A model generated the notes under the pieces. The model had not been told where the DNA came from. It did not search any database and saw only the letters and a program-made list of their open reading frames with translations. 64,000 bases of DNA from Peribacillus frigoritolerans (GTDB taxonomy: Bacteria; Bacillota; Bacilli; Bacillales; Bacillaceae): contig NZ_SMZY01000002.1 of assembly GCF_004358755.1 (NCBI RefSeq), positions 186,001-250,000 of the forward strand. The letters run 5' to 3'. The translations under genes and the position numbers were made by a program. This document shows positions 1 through 7,991 of the stretch, one piece after another (position 1 is the first letter of the stretch; the number at the start of each line of letters is the position of its first letter).

Positions 1-360
1 ATATATAAACGTATAAAAAAGACTGTCTTTAGCTCCGTAGTTCCCAAATGCGTAAAACGAGCCGCGGATAGCTATTAAAACCAGCGCTATGCTTCCCGGA
101 ACGAGCAGCGCTGTGCCATAATAATAGGCTGTTTGCGGGAAAAAACCTACGATTCCAACAAAAAAGAAGACGAAAAAGACATTTGTCACTTCCCACACTG
201 GAGATAAATAGCGGCTGATTAAGTTATTCACGATATCATCCCGCTTGGTCAGCTGCGCATAAAAAGCGAAGAAACCAGCTCCAAAGTCTATAGAAGCAAC
301 AATTAAATATCCGTACAGAAAGATCCACAGAACCGTCATGCCAATGATCGGAATATCCAT
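1..360 (-). CDS. cydB: Cytochrome bd-type quinol oxidase subunit II, N-terminal part (cut by window edge)
   Basis: Reading leftwards from an ATG at 358-360, an open frame runs off the window and gives about 120 residues of a very hydrophobic protein. The start MDIPIIGMTVLWIFLYGYLI, followed by a segment with ASIDFGAGFFAFY, is typical of CydB, the subunit that packs against CydA in the membrane. A GGAGGGAG ribosome site precedes the ATG. The gene starts 15 bases after the cydA stop, so the two form one operon. The C-terminal two thirds lie outside the window. Confidence 0.85.
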   Translation of the reverse strand, partial: MDIPIIGMTVLWIFLYGYLIVASIDFGAGFFAFYAQLTKRDDIVNNLISRYLSPVWEVTNVFFVFFFVGIVGFFPQTAYYYGTALLVPGSIALVLIAIRGSFYAFGNYGAKDSLFYTFIY

Positions 361-375
361 TTAGACTTCTCCCTC

Positions 376-1704
376 CTATTTAAACCGGTACTCAAGCTCC
401 GCTTCTGCCGGGTTTTCTTTGAACATGCGCCTTAGCACAATGATGCACAGTGTTCCAAGCAGAGTGTAAAGTCCGAAGAACATCAGAAACATTAATCCTA
501 CATGGTCAGATGTCGTCGCTCCTTCAGCTACCTTCATATACCCTCTGAGAATCCATGGCTGACGCCCTACCTCAGCAAAAATCCAGCCCGCCTCGATCGC
601 AATCATGGAGAGCGGTCCGGCTGCTACAATCGGCCATAATAGCCATGACTGAAAGCCGCGAAGCCTCTTTATTTTTCCAAATAGAACAAACAGCATGGAA
701 AGTCCCAGACCAAACATCCCAATGGTTACCATTACATCAAACATATAGTGAATCCAAAGCGGGGGTCTTAAGTTTTCTTCAATTTCATTTAATCCCGTTA
801 CTTCTGCATTAAAATCATTGAACGATAAAAAGCTGAGCATTTTAGGAATTCTGATTTCATTGCTTATTTCTCCGTCTTCATTCAAGGTGCCATATAAAAT
901 CAAATCAGCTCCCGCTTCTGTTTCGAAATGCCATTCTCCCGCTGCCAGCTTTTCAGGCTGATGCTCTGCCAAAAATTTTGCAGACAGATCACCAGCAAGC
1001 GCTGTTCCCAGTGAAAAGACAAGTGCCGAGACCATCGTCACCTGCAGAGCTTTACGGTGATAGTCTGTTCTTCTTCCTTTAAGAATCATAAATGCTGTTA
1101 TAGCAGCGAGCACAAACGCTGAAGTCATGTACGAAGACATCAGCACATGAAAGACTTTTGAAGGCGCCGCAGGGTTAAACATGGCCGCAATCGGATCAAT
1201 TCCGGTAATTGTTCTGCCATTCAGCGTAAATCCCTGAGGAGTATTCATAAACGCATTAACTGTAGTGATAAAAACGGCCGACATAGACGATCCTATAATA
1301 ATCGGAATGGAAATCAGCCAGTGGTAAATCGGTTTTTTAAACCTGTCCCATGTATAAAGATAGATTCCCAGAAAGATTGCCTCAAAGAAAAAAGCGAAGG
1401 TCTCCATAAATAGCGGCAAGGCAATAACCTGTCCGGCTATTTCCATGAAACTCGGCCAGAGTAAAGATAACTGCAATCCAATACATGTTCCGGTGACCAC
1501 CCCTACTGCCACTGTTACAACAAACCCCCTTGTCCAGCGCCTGGCAAGCAGGATATAGTGGGGATCTTTTTTTCTGATACCCATCCACTCGGCTATCGAT
1601 ATTAAAACAGGCACTCCGACTCCAATCGTTGCAAAAATAATGTGAAAGGCAAGTGTCAATGTCGTAAGCATCCGGCTAAGTATGACGCTATCAAGTTCAG
1701 CCAA
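376..1704 (-). CDS. cydA: Cytochrome bd-type quinol oxidase subunit I
   Basis: Haem-bearing subunit of a terminal oxidase that oxidises quinol and reduces oxygen in the cytoplasmic membrane. The 442 residues hold many membrane helices. H21 and H186 match the positions expected for the haem b595 and b558 ligands. GWIFAEVGRQPW near residue 375 is the conserved CydA motif. At 442 residues it is shorter than the roughly 520 of the E. coli enzyme, which suits the short Q-loop, CioA/YthA-like subgroup often called cyanide-insensitive; that subtype is inference. The TTG start at 1702-1704 is chosen because AAGGAG lies at 1715-1720. cydB follows in the same operon. Confidence 0.9.
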   Translation of the reverse strand: MAELDSVILSRMLTTLTLAFHIIFATIGVGVPVLISIAEWMGIRKKDPHYILLARRWTRGFVVTVAVGVVTGTCIGLQLSLLWPSFMEIAGQVIALPLFMETFAFFFEAIFLGIYLYTWDRFKKPIYHWLISIPIIIGSSMSAVFITTVNAFMNTPQGFTLNGRTITGIDPIAAMFNPAAPSKVFHVLMSSYMTSAFVLAAITAFMILKGRRTDYHRKALQVTMVSALVFSLGTALAGDLSAKFLAEHQPEKLAAGEWHFETEAGADLILYGTLNEDGEISNEIRIPKMLSFLSFNDFNAEVTGLNEIEENLRPPLWIHYMFDVMVTIGMFGLGLSMLFVLFGKIKRLRGFQSWLLWPIVAAGPLSMIAIEAGWIFAEVGRQPWILRGYMKVAEGATTSDHVGLMFLMFFGLYTLLGTLCIIVLRRMFKENPAEAELEYRFK

Positions 1705-1806
1705 AGGGCCACATCTCCTTTTTAGTGTTCTAATGCTCTTATATCACAGATTCTAAACTCCAAAACATGCAAACTTTGTGATGCGCTGAACATGTTTTTG
1801 AATGAT

Positions 1807-1838
1807 GATAGGCAAAGAAGATTTCTCTTCTGCCTATC
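1807..1838 (-). terminator. Stem-loop at the end of ykqA
   Basis: GATAGGC at 1807-1813 pairs with GCCTATC at 1832-1838, and an inner AGAAGA/TCTTCT stem extends it around a TTTC loop. It overlaps the ykqA stop codon. There is no good T-run on the minus strand, so it may terminate only weakly or act as a 3' mRNA-stability hairpin between ykqA and cydAB. Confidence 0.45.
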
Positions 1839-2697
1839 AAGGTTTATATTCGGGAAGAGCGTTCATATATGCACGGATTTTTTCGACATAATCATCTCCA
1901 AGTCTTCCTTCAGCACCTCTCAGTATTTCTGTGGAGTAATGGCTTGGAGGACGGAATTCTTCTTTCTTCTGAATAACAGTAAAGGTAAGGCACTGTTCAT
2001 ACACCTTGCCTCCTATTTCCACACGGATGAAGGCTGGACGATACATTTTAGAGTCTACACCTTCACGCATGTATAGATAGTCCACAGCTTCCTCAGGTAC
2101 ACGATATAAAATGCCTTCAGCACCTCCGCCGTCTTCAACTAAATCAGCCCGGCCCCCGTCTTCCATCGTGACAGTGAATTTAACAGAGTACTTTTCTGAT
2201 TTTCCGCCGCCGATAACATCTGCAAAATGATCCTCAACAGCCGCTTTTTGAAAACGTTCTGTATCCATGCATGAGCCATAGGCAAAATAAAACGTTTCAG
2301 CCGGAGGATTCAAGATGAATTGATATTCTTTCCAATCTCCGCTCTTTATTTTCTTCATCCCTTCAGCCTGCTCAGGCTTTATCACATAACAAAATGCATC
2401 ATGTGCCAATGTATCGGTATAGACCCGGACAGGAACAAATTCAAACAGGCTGTCATTTGCTTCCGGTCCCCTGTACCCTTCTAATTTATGAATCTCAGGA
2501 AGAAGATCCTCATCAATTTCATAGAGCTCTCCGTATACTGTATCCTGGTCTACAGTCATCGCTGGATAACCTTCATTCGAATCAAACAGCGAACCATTTG
2601 TCCAGGCTTGTTCGGCAATGCACGTTCCCTGCTTTATATAATGATGATTTTTCTCCATATAACGCAGTGTCCCATAAACAAACAAATGACAGTTCAT
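1837..2697 (-). CDS. ykqA: Two-domain gamma-glutamylcyclotransferase-like protein (YkqA)
   Basis: The 286 residues carry two copies of the GGCT/AIG2 fold. The first begins with FVYGTLR near residue 7. The second begins with FYFAYGSCMD near residue 138, the classic substrate-loop signature of gamma-glutamylcyclotransferases. Length and order match B. subtilis YkqA, whose substrate I cannot derive from the sequence. It starts 15 bases after the kinC stop, so the two are probably co-transcribed, as in B. subtilis. The first half may be a GGACT-like domain and the second a true GGCT. Confidence 0.8.
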   Translation of the reverse strand: MNCHLFVYGTLRYMEKNHHYIKQGTCIAEQAWTNGSLFDSNEGYPAMTVDQDTVYGELYEIDEDLLPEIHKLEGYRGPEANDSLFEFVPVRVYTDTLAHDAFCYVIKPEQAEGMKKIKSGDWKEYQFILNPPAETFYFAYGSCMDTERFQKAAVEDHFADVIGGGKSEKYSVKFTVTMEDGGRADLVEDGGGAEGILYRVPEEAVDYLYMREGVDSKMYRPAFIRVEIGGKVYEQCLTFTVIQKKEEFRPPSHYSTEILRGAEGRLGDDYVEKIRAYMNALPEYKP

Positions 2698-2712
2698 CTT
2701 ACCAATCTCCTC

Positions 2713-4020
2713 TTAAACGGGTTCTAATATAGATTTTCGATTGACAACAGGCAGGACAACTTCAAAGGTGGTCCCATTATTTAAGCTGCTGTTTACATTG
2801 ATATGGCCGTAATGGTCTTTTATGATTCTTAAGCATACGGTCAGGCCAAGACCAGTTCCTTTTTCTTTTGTAGAATAGAAAGGTTCGCCAAGTTTTGAGA
2901 TTTTTTCTTTAGGAATACCCATCCCGTCATCTTCAATTGAAATGATCACAGCCTCGCCTTTAAGTCTGCAGCTCATGTGGATATTCCCTCCATTTGGCAT
3001 TGCTTCAATGGCGTTTTTGATCAGATTGATAAATACCTGCTTAAGTTGATTTTCATCACAATCAACAATAATTTCTTCGGCAGGAAAGCTTTTTTGAAGC
3101 TGAATATTATGTAAAATGGCATTAGATTCAATCAGCACAGCCACCTGCTCCAAAATGGAAACCATATTCTTTTCTCTGAAATGAATCGCCTGCGGTTTAG
3201 CCAATACAAGCATCTCGCTTAAGACCAGCTCAATTCTCTTGATTTCTCCAAAGATAATATCAAAGTAGGAATCTTTGTCAGGAAATTCATTTTTAATAAG
3301 CTGCAGAAAACCGCTGATGGATGTAAGAGGATTCCTCACCTCATGGGCAATTCCGGCAGCAAGCTGTCCGGCAATCGACAGTTTTTGGGATTTCAGTGCA
3401 AGATGCTCATTCATCTCTCTCCATTCCCGCTCTTCAAGCTTTCTGTCTGTAATGTCCTGGATTGTTCCGACTGTTCCAATCAAATAGCCTTCATTATCAT
3501 AGTACATTTTAAAATGAACATAAGCATAAAATTCCCCGCCGCTTTTCTTGCGATAGGATGTTTCGAGCCTTCCCTCTACCCGTTTCGAAGCCGTATAGTC
3601 AGCAAGCGTGCTTCTCACTCTCTTTTTTTCCTCAAAAGTGATGTAATGATAAAAGCTTGTATACAAACTTTCAGAACGTTCATAACCTGTTACATCCGTC
3701 CACGCAGGGTTTAAGTAGATAAAGTTCCCTTCACCATCAGTTTGAAACACCACTTCCTGGATGTTCTCAAGGACCATCTTTGTCTCGTCAAGCAGGTTTT
3801 TATAGCGGCGCTGGCTTTCGCTCAGCTGCTGAATCAACAGCTTGGAATGGTCAAAATAAGTTCCCAGTTTCCAGACAACAGCCAAGATGATGACACAGAA
3901 TAAACTGCTGTACAGCAGCGGAACGGACTTACTTCCAAAGATAAAGTCAAAGATATTCCATAAAATCAGAAGACATACAGCCAGTAAAGTTATTATTATT
4001 CTGCCCGCATATTTGTTCAT
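2713..4020 (-). CDS. kinC: Membrane-anchored PAS sensor histidine kinase (KinC-like)
   Basis: A 435-residue histidine kinase. Residues 7-50 form two membrane helices with almost no external loop. A PAS domain (about 80-195) contains NPAWTDVTGY and a PAC-type tail ending QDITDRK. The phosphoacceptor is H226 in GIAHEVRNPLTSISGF. The ATPase domain has an N box (NLIKNAIEAM, about 332-341), G1 (EDDGMGIP) and G2 (GTGLGLTV). This is the architecture of B. subtilis KinC, which feeds phosphate into the Spo0A relay. Its position next to ykqA and near mreBH and ampS supports the name. No response-regulator gene is adjacent, as expected for an orphan phosphorelay kinase. Confidence 0.82.
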   Translation of the reverse strand: MNKYAGRIIITLLAVCLLILWNIFDFIFGSKSVPLLYSSLFCVIILAVVWKLGTYFDHSKLLIQQLSESQRRYKNLLDETKMVLENIQEVVFQTDGEGNFIYLNPAWTDVTGYERSESLYTSFYHYITFEEKKRVRSTLADYTASKRVEGRLETSYRKKSGGEFYAYVHFKMYYDNEGYLIGTVGTIQDITDRKLEEREWREMNEHLALKSQKLSIAGQLAAGIAHEVRNPLTSISGFLQLIKNEFPDKDSYFDIIFGEIKRIELVLSEMLVLAKPQAIHFREKNMVSILEQVAVLIESNAILHNIQLQKSFPAEEIIVDCDENQLKQVFINLIKNAIEAMPNGGNIHMSCRLKGEAVIISIEDDGMGIPKEKISKLGEPFYSTKEKGTGLGLTVCLRIIKDHYGHINVNSSLNNGTTFEVVLPVVNRKSILEPV

Positions 4021-4050
4021 CGCAGCACCTTTTCGGGTTCTATTTTTTTC

Positions 4051-4059
4051 AGTATACCA
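4051..4059 (-). promoter_or_regulatory. Extended -10 promoter for kinC-ykqA
   Basis: On the minus strand the sequence TGGTATACT is a TGn extended -10 element about 31 bases upstream of the kinC ATG. No convincing -35 is seen at the right distance, which fits an extended -10 promoter. Confidence 0.5.
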
Positions 4060-4102
4060 TTTTCTGATTTATCAGCATATTCTGACGCTTGTTTTACATC
4101 TA

Positions 4103-4555
4103 TTAATCATGCAGACTATGTTCAGTCAGTACTGCTTTTTTCAGCATTTGCTGCATATAACCGATTCCTCTGCAATCCTGAAGCGGATAAATGAATTTTC
4201 CTTTAAGCGTATTTTCTGCAATAGGCTTGAATTTCTTCCCTCCAAGTACAACAAACTCTTCAAATTGATGAAGGTTCTTTTCATCTGCCTGCATCTGAAG
4301 TTTATCAAGTTTTATTACTTCTTCTGTTTTCATACTGAAAGAGACATTATAATTGCCGGGTACTAAATCCTCAGGAAATAAAAATCCATGTTTCGCAGAA
4401 AGAATAACCCAGTCATCAAAAAACATTTCTGCATACTGGCGGCAGAGCAAATGAAAGGTCCCTGTATAGGCATTTTCAGCTTCAACATGTCCAAGATGGG
4501 GCTCCTTATCCCAAATTTTTTTATTTCCGCATGGTATTATGCATAGCTGCTTCAA
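4103..4555 (-). CDS. DUF6884-family protein of unknown function
   Basis: About 150 residues starting IIPCGNKKIW, with a core AYTGTFHLLCRQYAE followed by DDWVILSAKHGFL. The Cys-x-x-Lys-Lys start, Tyr-Thr patch and SAKHG motif are the marks of DUF6884. The biochemical role is unknown. I place the start at TTG 4553-4555 because AAAAGGAG lies just upstream. The frame stays open to 4663, but that extension is a translation of dispersed repeat A1 and is not protein. In B. subtilis abh lies next to kinC; here this gene and the repeat take that place. Confidence 0.7.
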   Translation of the reverse strand: MKQLCIIPCGNKKIWDKEPHLGHVEAENAYTGTFHLLCRQYAEMFFDDWVILSAKHGFLFPEDLVPGNYNVSFSMKTEEVIKLDKLQMQADEKNLHQFEEFVVLGGKKFKPIAENTLKGKFIYPLQDCRGIGYMQQMLKKAVLTEHSLHD

Positions 4556-4573
4556 TTTCGATTCTCCTTTTTT

Positions 4574-4730
4574 GAGAGATAAGAAAGTATAAAATTTTAC
4601 CTTGCGATGGTTAGCGAAATCGCCCAGGCTCCTTGGCCAGAACGGATCCGAGAGTATTGGCAAAAAGCGCCTTTTCTGTAGGATCCTAATCTGTCATGCC
4701 TGCGTTAAACGGGCAATTCCGCTTTTCTTA
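4574..4730 (+). repeat. Dispersed repeat family A, copy 1 (full length)
   Basis: A 157-bp copy running from gagataagaaagtataaaa to gcttttctta. It contains GCTCCTTGGCCAGAAC, then GGATCC at 4645-4650 and again at 4681-4686, then TGCGTTAAACGGGC. Similar sequence recurs near 7.9, 22.3, 48.7, 51.8, 54.6 and 56.5 kb. The segment between the two GGATCC sites folds back through TTGGC and GCGCC. It lies just upstream of the DUF6884 gene, in opposite orientation. Confidence 0.9.
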
Positions 4731-4965
4731 TAATGATGCTGCTTCCTAATAGCCTTTATAGGTTTATAGACAAGTCTACTAGTTGAATATATTTCTTTTT
4801 TAGCAGAAGAAACCGTTTTCTGTCCGCTGATTATCACAGATTAAGATTATTAAATAAATACCCCCCTTTAAGCTATATCTATACCTACATTTAAATATTA
4901 TTTTAGGGCATTTATGAAGATTTCATTTCTGCATAATAAAAAGAGTCAAGTTCTATCACTTTTAA

Positions 4966-4999
4966 GCCTAAGGATCAGGGTATCCCTGCTCCTATAGGC
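4966..4999 (-). terminator. Stem-loop downstream of ykhA
   Basis: GCCTA, AGGA and CAGGG on the left arm pair with CCCTG, TCCT and TAGGC on the right, with small bulges. It lies about 30 bases past the ykhA stop. The minus-strand tail is only TTAAAAG, so termination strength is uncertain. The rest of 4731-5031 shows no gene; it is AT-rich with a C6 run near 4861. Confidence 0.5.
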
Positions 5000-5031
5000 T
5001 CTGATTAAATCAACTTTCATTCTCCATTCCC

Positions 5032-5544
5032 TTACAGCCAAGGATAATCTGTTCCGAATGCGGCGGCCATTGATTTCGTTTCTTCTTTTCGCTTTTTCCG
5101 GATGGCTGCCCGCTTGAGCGCTGAGTCATTCAGCGTCTTTTCTGTTTCTGACTCTGGAACAACTTTCGGGACGGGAGTTGGCTTATTATGTTCATCTACT
5201 GCAACCATTGTTAAGAAAGATAGAGCACATACATTTCGATTTCCGTTTAGAAGATCTTCTGCTATGACCTTTACAAAAACCTCCATAGATGTTCTCCCCG
5301 TGTATGTTACAAATGCTTCAAGACATACAGAGTTTCCTTCATAAATAGGATGCAGAAAATCAACAGAGTCCGTCGATGCCGTAACAACATGCGAGCGGGC
5401 GTGCCTGATGGCTGAAATGGCTGCTACGTCATCAATATAAGCCATCAGCTTGCCGCCGAATAAAGTTCCGTAATTGTTTGTATCAGACGGCAGAACGATG
5501 CTGGTTTTTACAACAAAAGAATGCCGGCAGAATTTCACTTCCAC
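5032..5544 (-). CDS. ykhA: Acyl-CoA thioesterase, hotdog fold (YkhA)
   Basis: A 170-residue single hotdog-domain hydrolase that cleaves acyl-CoA to free acid and CoA in the cytosol. The motif NNYGTLFGGKLMAYIDDVAA near the N-terminus carries the acidic catalytic residue typical of YciA/YkhA enzymes. The C-terminus is a basic tail rich in Arg and Lys. Length matches B. subtilis YkhA. A TTG 24 bases further upstream is in frame, but AAAGGAAGTG sits 8 bases before the GTG at 5542-5544, so the GTG is preferred. It is transcribed divergently from mreBH. Confidence 0.85.
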   Translation of the reverse strand: MEVKFCRHSFVVKTSIVLPSDTNNYGTLFGGKLMAYIDDVAAISAIRHARSHVVTASTDSVDFLHPIYEGNSVCLEAFVTYTGRTSMEVFVKVIAEDLLNGNRNVCALSFLTMVAVDEHNKPTPVPKVVPESETEKTLNDSALKRAAIRKKRKEETKSMAAAFGTDYPWL

Positions 5545-5697
5545 AATAAATGCACTTCCTTTTTTCAATTCTCTCTTTCTTATTCCCTGAAGTTCAAAAA
5601 AAATACATCAAAAAAAAGACTGGTACCCCCATAAATCGACACTGTTTGCAGAATGAATATAAAAGACTCGAAATCTATGAGGATTGGGTGAAAATAT

Positions 5698-6705
5698 ATG
5701 TTTTCTACTTCTGAAATTGGAATTGACTTAGGTACAGCAAATATTCTTGTATACAGCAAGGAAAAAGGAATCGCGTTAAATGAACCGTCCGTTGTGGCGA
5801 TTGATACAGTAACAAAAAATGTTTTGGCTGTAGGGACGGAAGCAAAAAGCATGATTGGCAAAACGCCGGGTAAAATTGTGGCGGTCCGCCCGCTTAAAGA
5901 CGGTGTCATTGCTGATTATGATGTAACAACTGAAATGCTTAAGCAGATTATGAAAAAAGCTTCGAAAAAATTAGGATTCTCGATCAGAAAGCCTACTGTT
6001 GTCGTATGTACTCCTTCAGGTGCAACAAGTGTTGAACGCCGTGCCATTCACGATGCAGTAAAAAATGCAGGTGCTAAAATTGTCCATTTAATTGAGGAAC
6101 CTGTTGCAGCTGCAATTGGTGCAGATCTTCCCGTAGATGAACCAATTGCAAATGTCATTGTTGACATCGGCGGCGGGACAACAGAGGTTGCCATTATCTC
6201 ATTTGGCGGCGTGGTATCTTGCCACTCCATCCGAATCGGCGGTGATCAGCTTGATGAGGATATCATTGGATATGTCCGTAAAAACTATAACTTGTTAATC
6301 GGTGAGCGCACGGCTGAGAACATTAAAATGGAAATCGGCTATGCTCTTGTCAAGCATGACGAGCTATTGATGGAAGTCAGAGGGCGTGACCTTGTTACTG
6401 GCCTTCCAAAGACAATCACTCTGTCATCAACTGAAATGCAGAATTCGATGAGAGAATCATTGCTTCATATTCTAGAAGCGATCCGTGCTACCCTTGAAGA
6501 CTGCCCGCCAGAACTAAGCGGGGATATTGTAGACCGCGGAGTGATTCTGACAGGCGGAGGCGCTTTAATGAAAGGCATGCAGGAATGGCTCAGTGAAGAA
6601 ATTGTTGTTCCTGTCCACCTTGCACCAAGCCCGCTTGAATCAGTGGCAATCGGAACTGGAAGATCTCTTCAGGTCATTCACAAGCTGCAAAAAGTATCAA
6701 AATAA
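5698..6705 (+). CDS. mreBH: MreB-family actin-like cell-shape protein (MreBH)
   Basis: A 335-residue bacterial actin. The ATPase core is visible as [13 protein letters not shown] (phosphate 1), [13 protein letters not shown] (phosphate 2) and the adenosine motif [10 protein letters not shown]. MreB filaments under the membrane guide lateral-wall synthesis; B. subtilis MreBH works with the hydrolase LytE. The gene sits alone rather than before mreC/mreD, and ykpA, ampS and kinC lie nearby as in B. subtilis, so MreBH is favoured over MreB or Mbl. The ribosome site before ATG 5698 is weak (GGGTG). Confidence 0.88.
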   Translation: MFSTSEIGIDLGTANILVYSKEKGIALNEPSVVAIDTVTKNVLAVGTEAKSMIGKTPGKIVAVRPLKDGVIADYDVTTEMLKQIMKKASKKLGFSIRKPTVVVCTPSGATSVERRAIHDAVKNAGAKIVHLIEEPVAAAIGADLPVDEPIANVIVDIGGGTTEVAIISFGGVVSCHSIRIGGDQLDEDIIGYVRKNYNLLIGERTAENIKMEIGYALVKHDELLMEVRGRDLVTGLPKTITLSSTEMQNSMRESLLHILEAIRATLEDCPPELSGDIVDRGVILTGGGALMKGMQEWLSEEIVVPVHLAPSPLESVAIGTGRSLQVIHKLQKVSK

Positions 6706-6755
6706 GATGGTAAGAACCGATGGTAAGAACCGCATTCAGTTGCGGTTCTTTTTTT
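6706..6755 (+). terminator. mreBH terminator preceded by a 13-bp tandem duplication
   Basis: GATGGTAAGAACC occurs twice in tandem at 6706-6718 and 6719-6731, directly after the mreBH stop. The second copy provides the left arm of the terminator: AAGAACCGCA pairs with TGCGGTTCTT across a short loop, followed by seven T residues to 6755. The first copy could pair with the same right arm. Confidence 0.85.
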
Positions 6756-6933
6756 CACAAATAATAGAACACACGTTCTGTAATCTATTCTACATATTTC
6801 TTCAAAATAAATCAATCATTTGAAAAATATTCTGTTTTTATCCATATTTTTGAAACTTTTCTCTTTTCACATGCGTCTTACCTATTGTATGATTCACATA
6901 AAATAATCTGCATTTTTACTGGGGGAGAACGAG

Positions 6934-7848
6934 ATAAAACGCTTATTTTTGTTCGTGTCAATTATTTTTGTTGTAAGCGGATGCGGTTTAGTGGAAAAAG
7001 AAAGCCTTATCATGACGAAAAATGCGGTGAGCGCAAAAGCTGTTTCTTCAAAGGCGATGGAAATGAATCGGGAGTTTGCTCTGATTGACAGCAGAGATGG
7101 CAGTACAGCAGCAACATTCTCTACAGCTGACGATAAAGATAAAGAGCAGCATGAAGAGGATATGAAGGCTCTGGTCCGGCAAATGGCTGATAAATTTGAT
7201 CAGCCAATGACTCCTTCAAAAGTCAAAGACGGCAACCTTTTACCGGGGCAAAGCCGTGTGGTGCTTGATGAAGAAGCTCTATTCAATCAATTGCTGAATC
7301 TATCTGCTTTCAATCACGAAATTCCGCTGCCAATTACGGAAACAGCTCCAAATATTACACAGGAAGCGTTAAATGGCGCTGCGCAAACAGTGATCGGAAG
7401 CTACAAAACAACGTTTAATCCTTCTGTAGCAGGAAGAAGCACCAACATTGCCCTTTCGTCGAATGCAATTGATGACATCGTTTTGGGGCCAGGAGACAGA
7501 TTTTATTTTAATTTGACTGTCGGGGAGAGAACAACTGCACGCGGCTACCAAAAAGCGCTTGAGATTGTAAATAAAGAGTTTGTTGAAGGAATTGGCGGAG
7601 GAATCTGTCAGACATCAAGCACTTTGTACAACGCTGTCGCAAAAGCCGGCCTTGAAATAATCGAACTTCACCACCATTCCAAAGAAGTCGGTTATGTCCC
7701 TATTAATCAGGATGCGACTGTTTCATGGGGCGGCTACGATTTTAAATTCATGAATAATAAAGATTTTCCTGTCATTATTAAAACGATAATCAATCAAAAA
7801 AGCGGCAGTCTTGAAGTTCAAATTTTAGCAGCTTCAAAAACTAAATAG
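6934..7848 (+). CDS. VanW-domain lipoprotein with an apparent ATA start codon
   Basis: Exported, probably lipid-anchored protein of about 304 residues. From 6934 the frame reads I/M-KRLFLFVSIIFVVSGCG, a textbook signal peptide with two basic residues, a hydrophobic stretch and lipobox VSGC. The VanW domain fills the C-terminal half, with LGPGDRFYFNLTVGERT, EGIGGGICQTSSTLYNA and LHHHSKEVGYVP. VanW proteins occur with peptidoglycan functions but their reaction is unknown. GGGGGAG at 6921-6927 is ideally spaced for an ATA codon at 6934. The first standard start, TTG 6949, would remove the basic residues. So either ATA is used or one base differs from ATG. Confidence 0.82.
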   Translation: MKRLFLFVSIIFVVSGCGLVEKESLIMTKNAVSAKAVSSKAMEMNREFALIDSRDGSTAATFSTADDKDKEQHEEDMKALVRQMADKFDQPMTPSKVKDGNLLPGQSRVVLDEEALFNQLLNLSAFNHEIPLPITETAPNITQEALNGAAQTVIGSYKTTFNPSVAGRSTNIALSSNAIDDIVLGPGDRFYFNLTVGERTTARGYQKALEIVNKEFVEGIGGGICQTSSTLYNAVAKAGLEIIELHHHSKEVGYVPINQDATVSWGGYDFKFMNNKDFPVIIKTIINQKSGSLEVQILAASKTK

Positions 7849-7857
7849 ATAATTGAA

Positions 7858-7886
7858 GGCTGAGTCACCGCGACTCAGCCTTTTTT
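7858..7886 (+). terminator. Terminator after the VanW lipoprotein gene
   Basis: A perfect 9-bp stem, GGCTGAGTC with GACTCAGCC, around a 5-base loop and followed by six T residues. Confidence 0.95.
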
Positions 7887-7896
7887 AAAAGATACA

Positions 7897-7990
7897 AATC
7901 GCTCAGGCTCCTTGGCCAGAACGGATCCGAAAGTTTTGGCAAAAAGCGCGTTTATTCTGACTGCGCTAAACGGGCACTTATGCTTTTCTT
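7897..7990 (+). repeat. Dispersed repeat family A, copy 2 (shortened)
   Basis: A 94-bp copy from aatcgctcaggctcc to gcttttctt. It keeps GGCCAGAACGGATCCG and GGCAAAAAGCGC but lacks the second GGATCC and the TCTGTCTGCC segment, and joins directly to CTGCGCTAAACGGGC. Its right edge stops one base before the TGA of the ABC-F gene reading towards it. Confidence 0.88.
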
Positions 7991-7991
7991 G

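Noticed and set aside
1741-1800. Rex-type operator upstream of cydA (TTTGTGATGCGC region)
   Set aside because: Only a partial TTGTGA-like half with no matching inverted half.
4556-4663. N-terminal extension of the DUF6884 protein in the same open frame
   Set aside because: It is the translation of repeat A1, and a good ribosome site precedes TTG 4553-4555 inside it.
5622-5673. Possible sigma-I promoter of mreBH (CCCCC at 5626-5630 and CGAAA at 5669-5673)
   Set aside because: The spacing of about 38 bases is far too long for a paired -35/-10.
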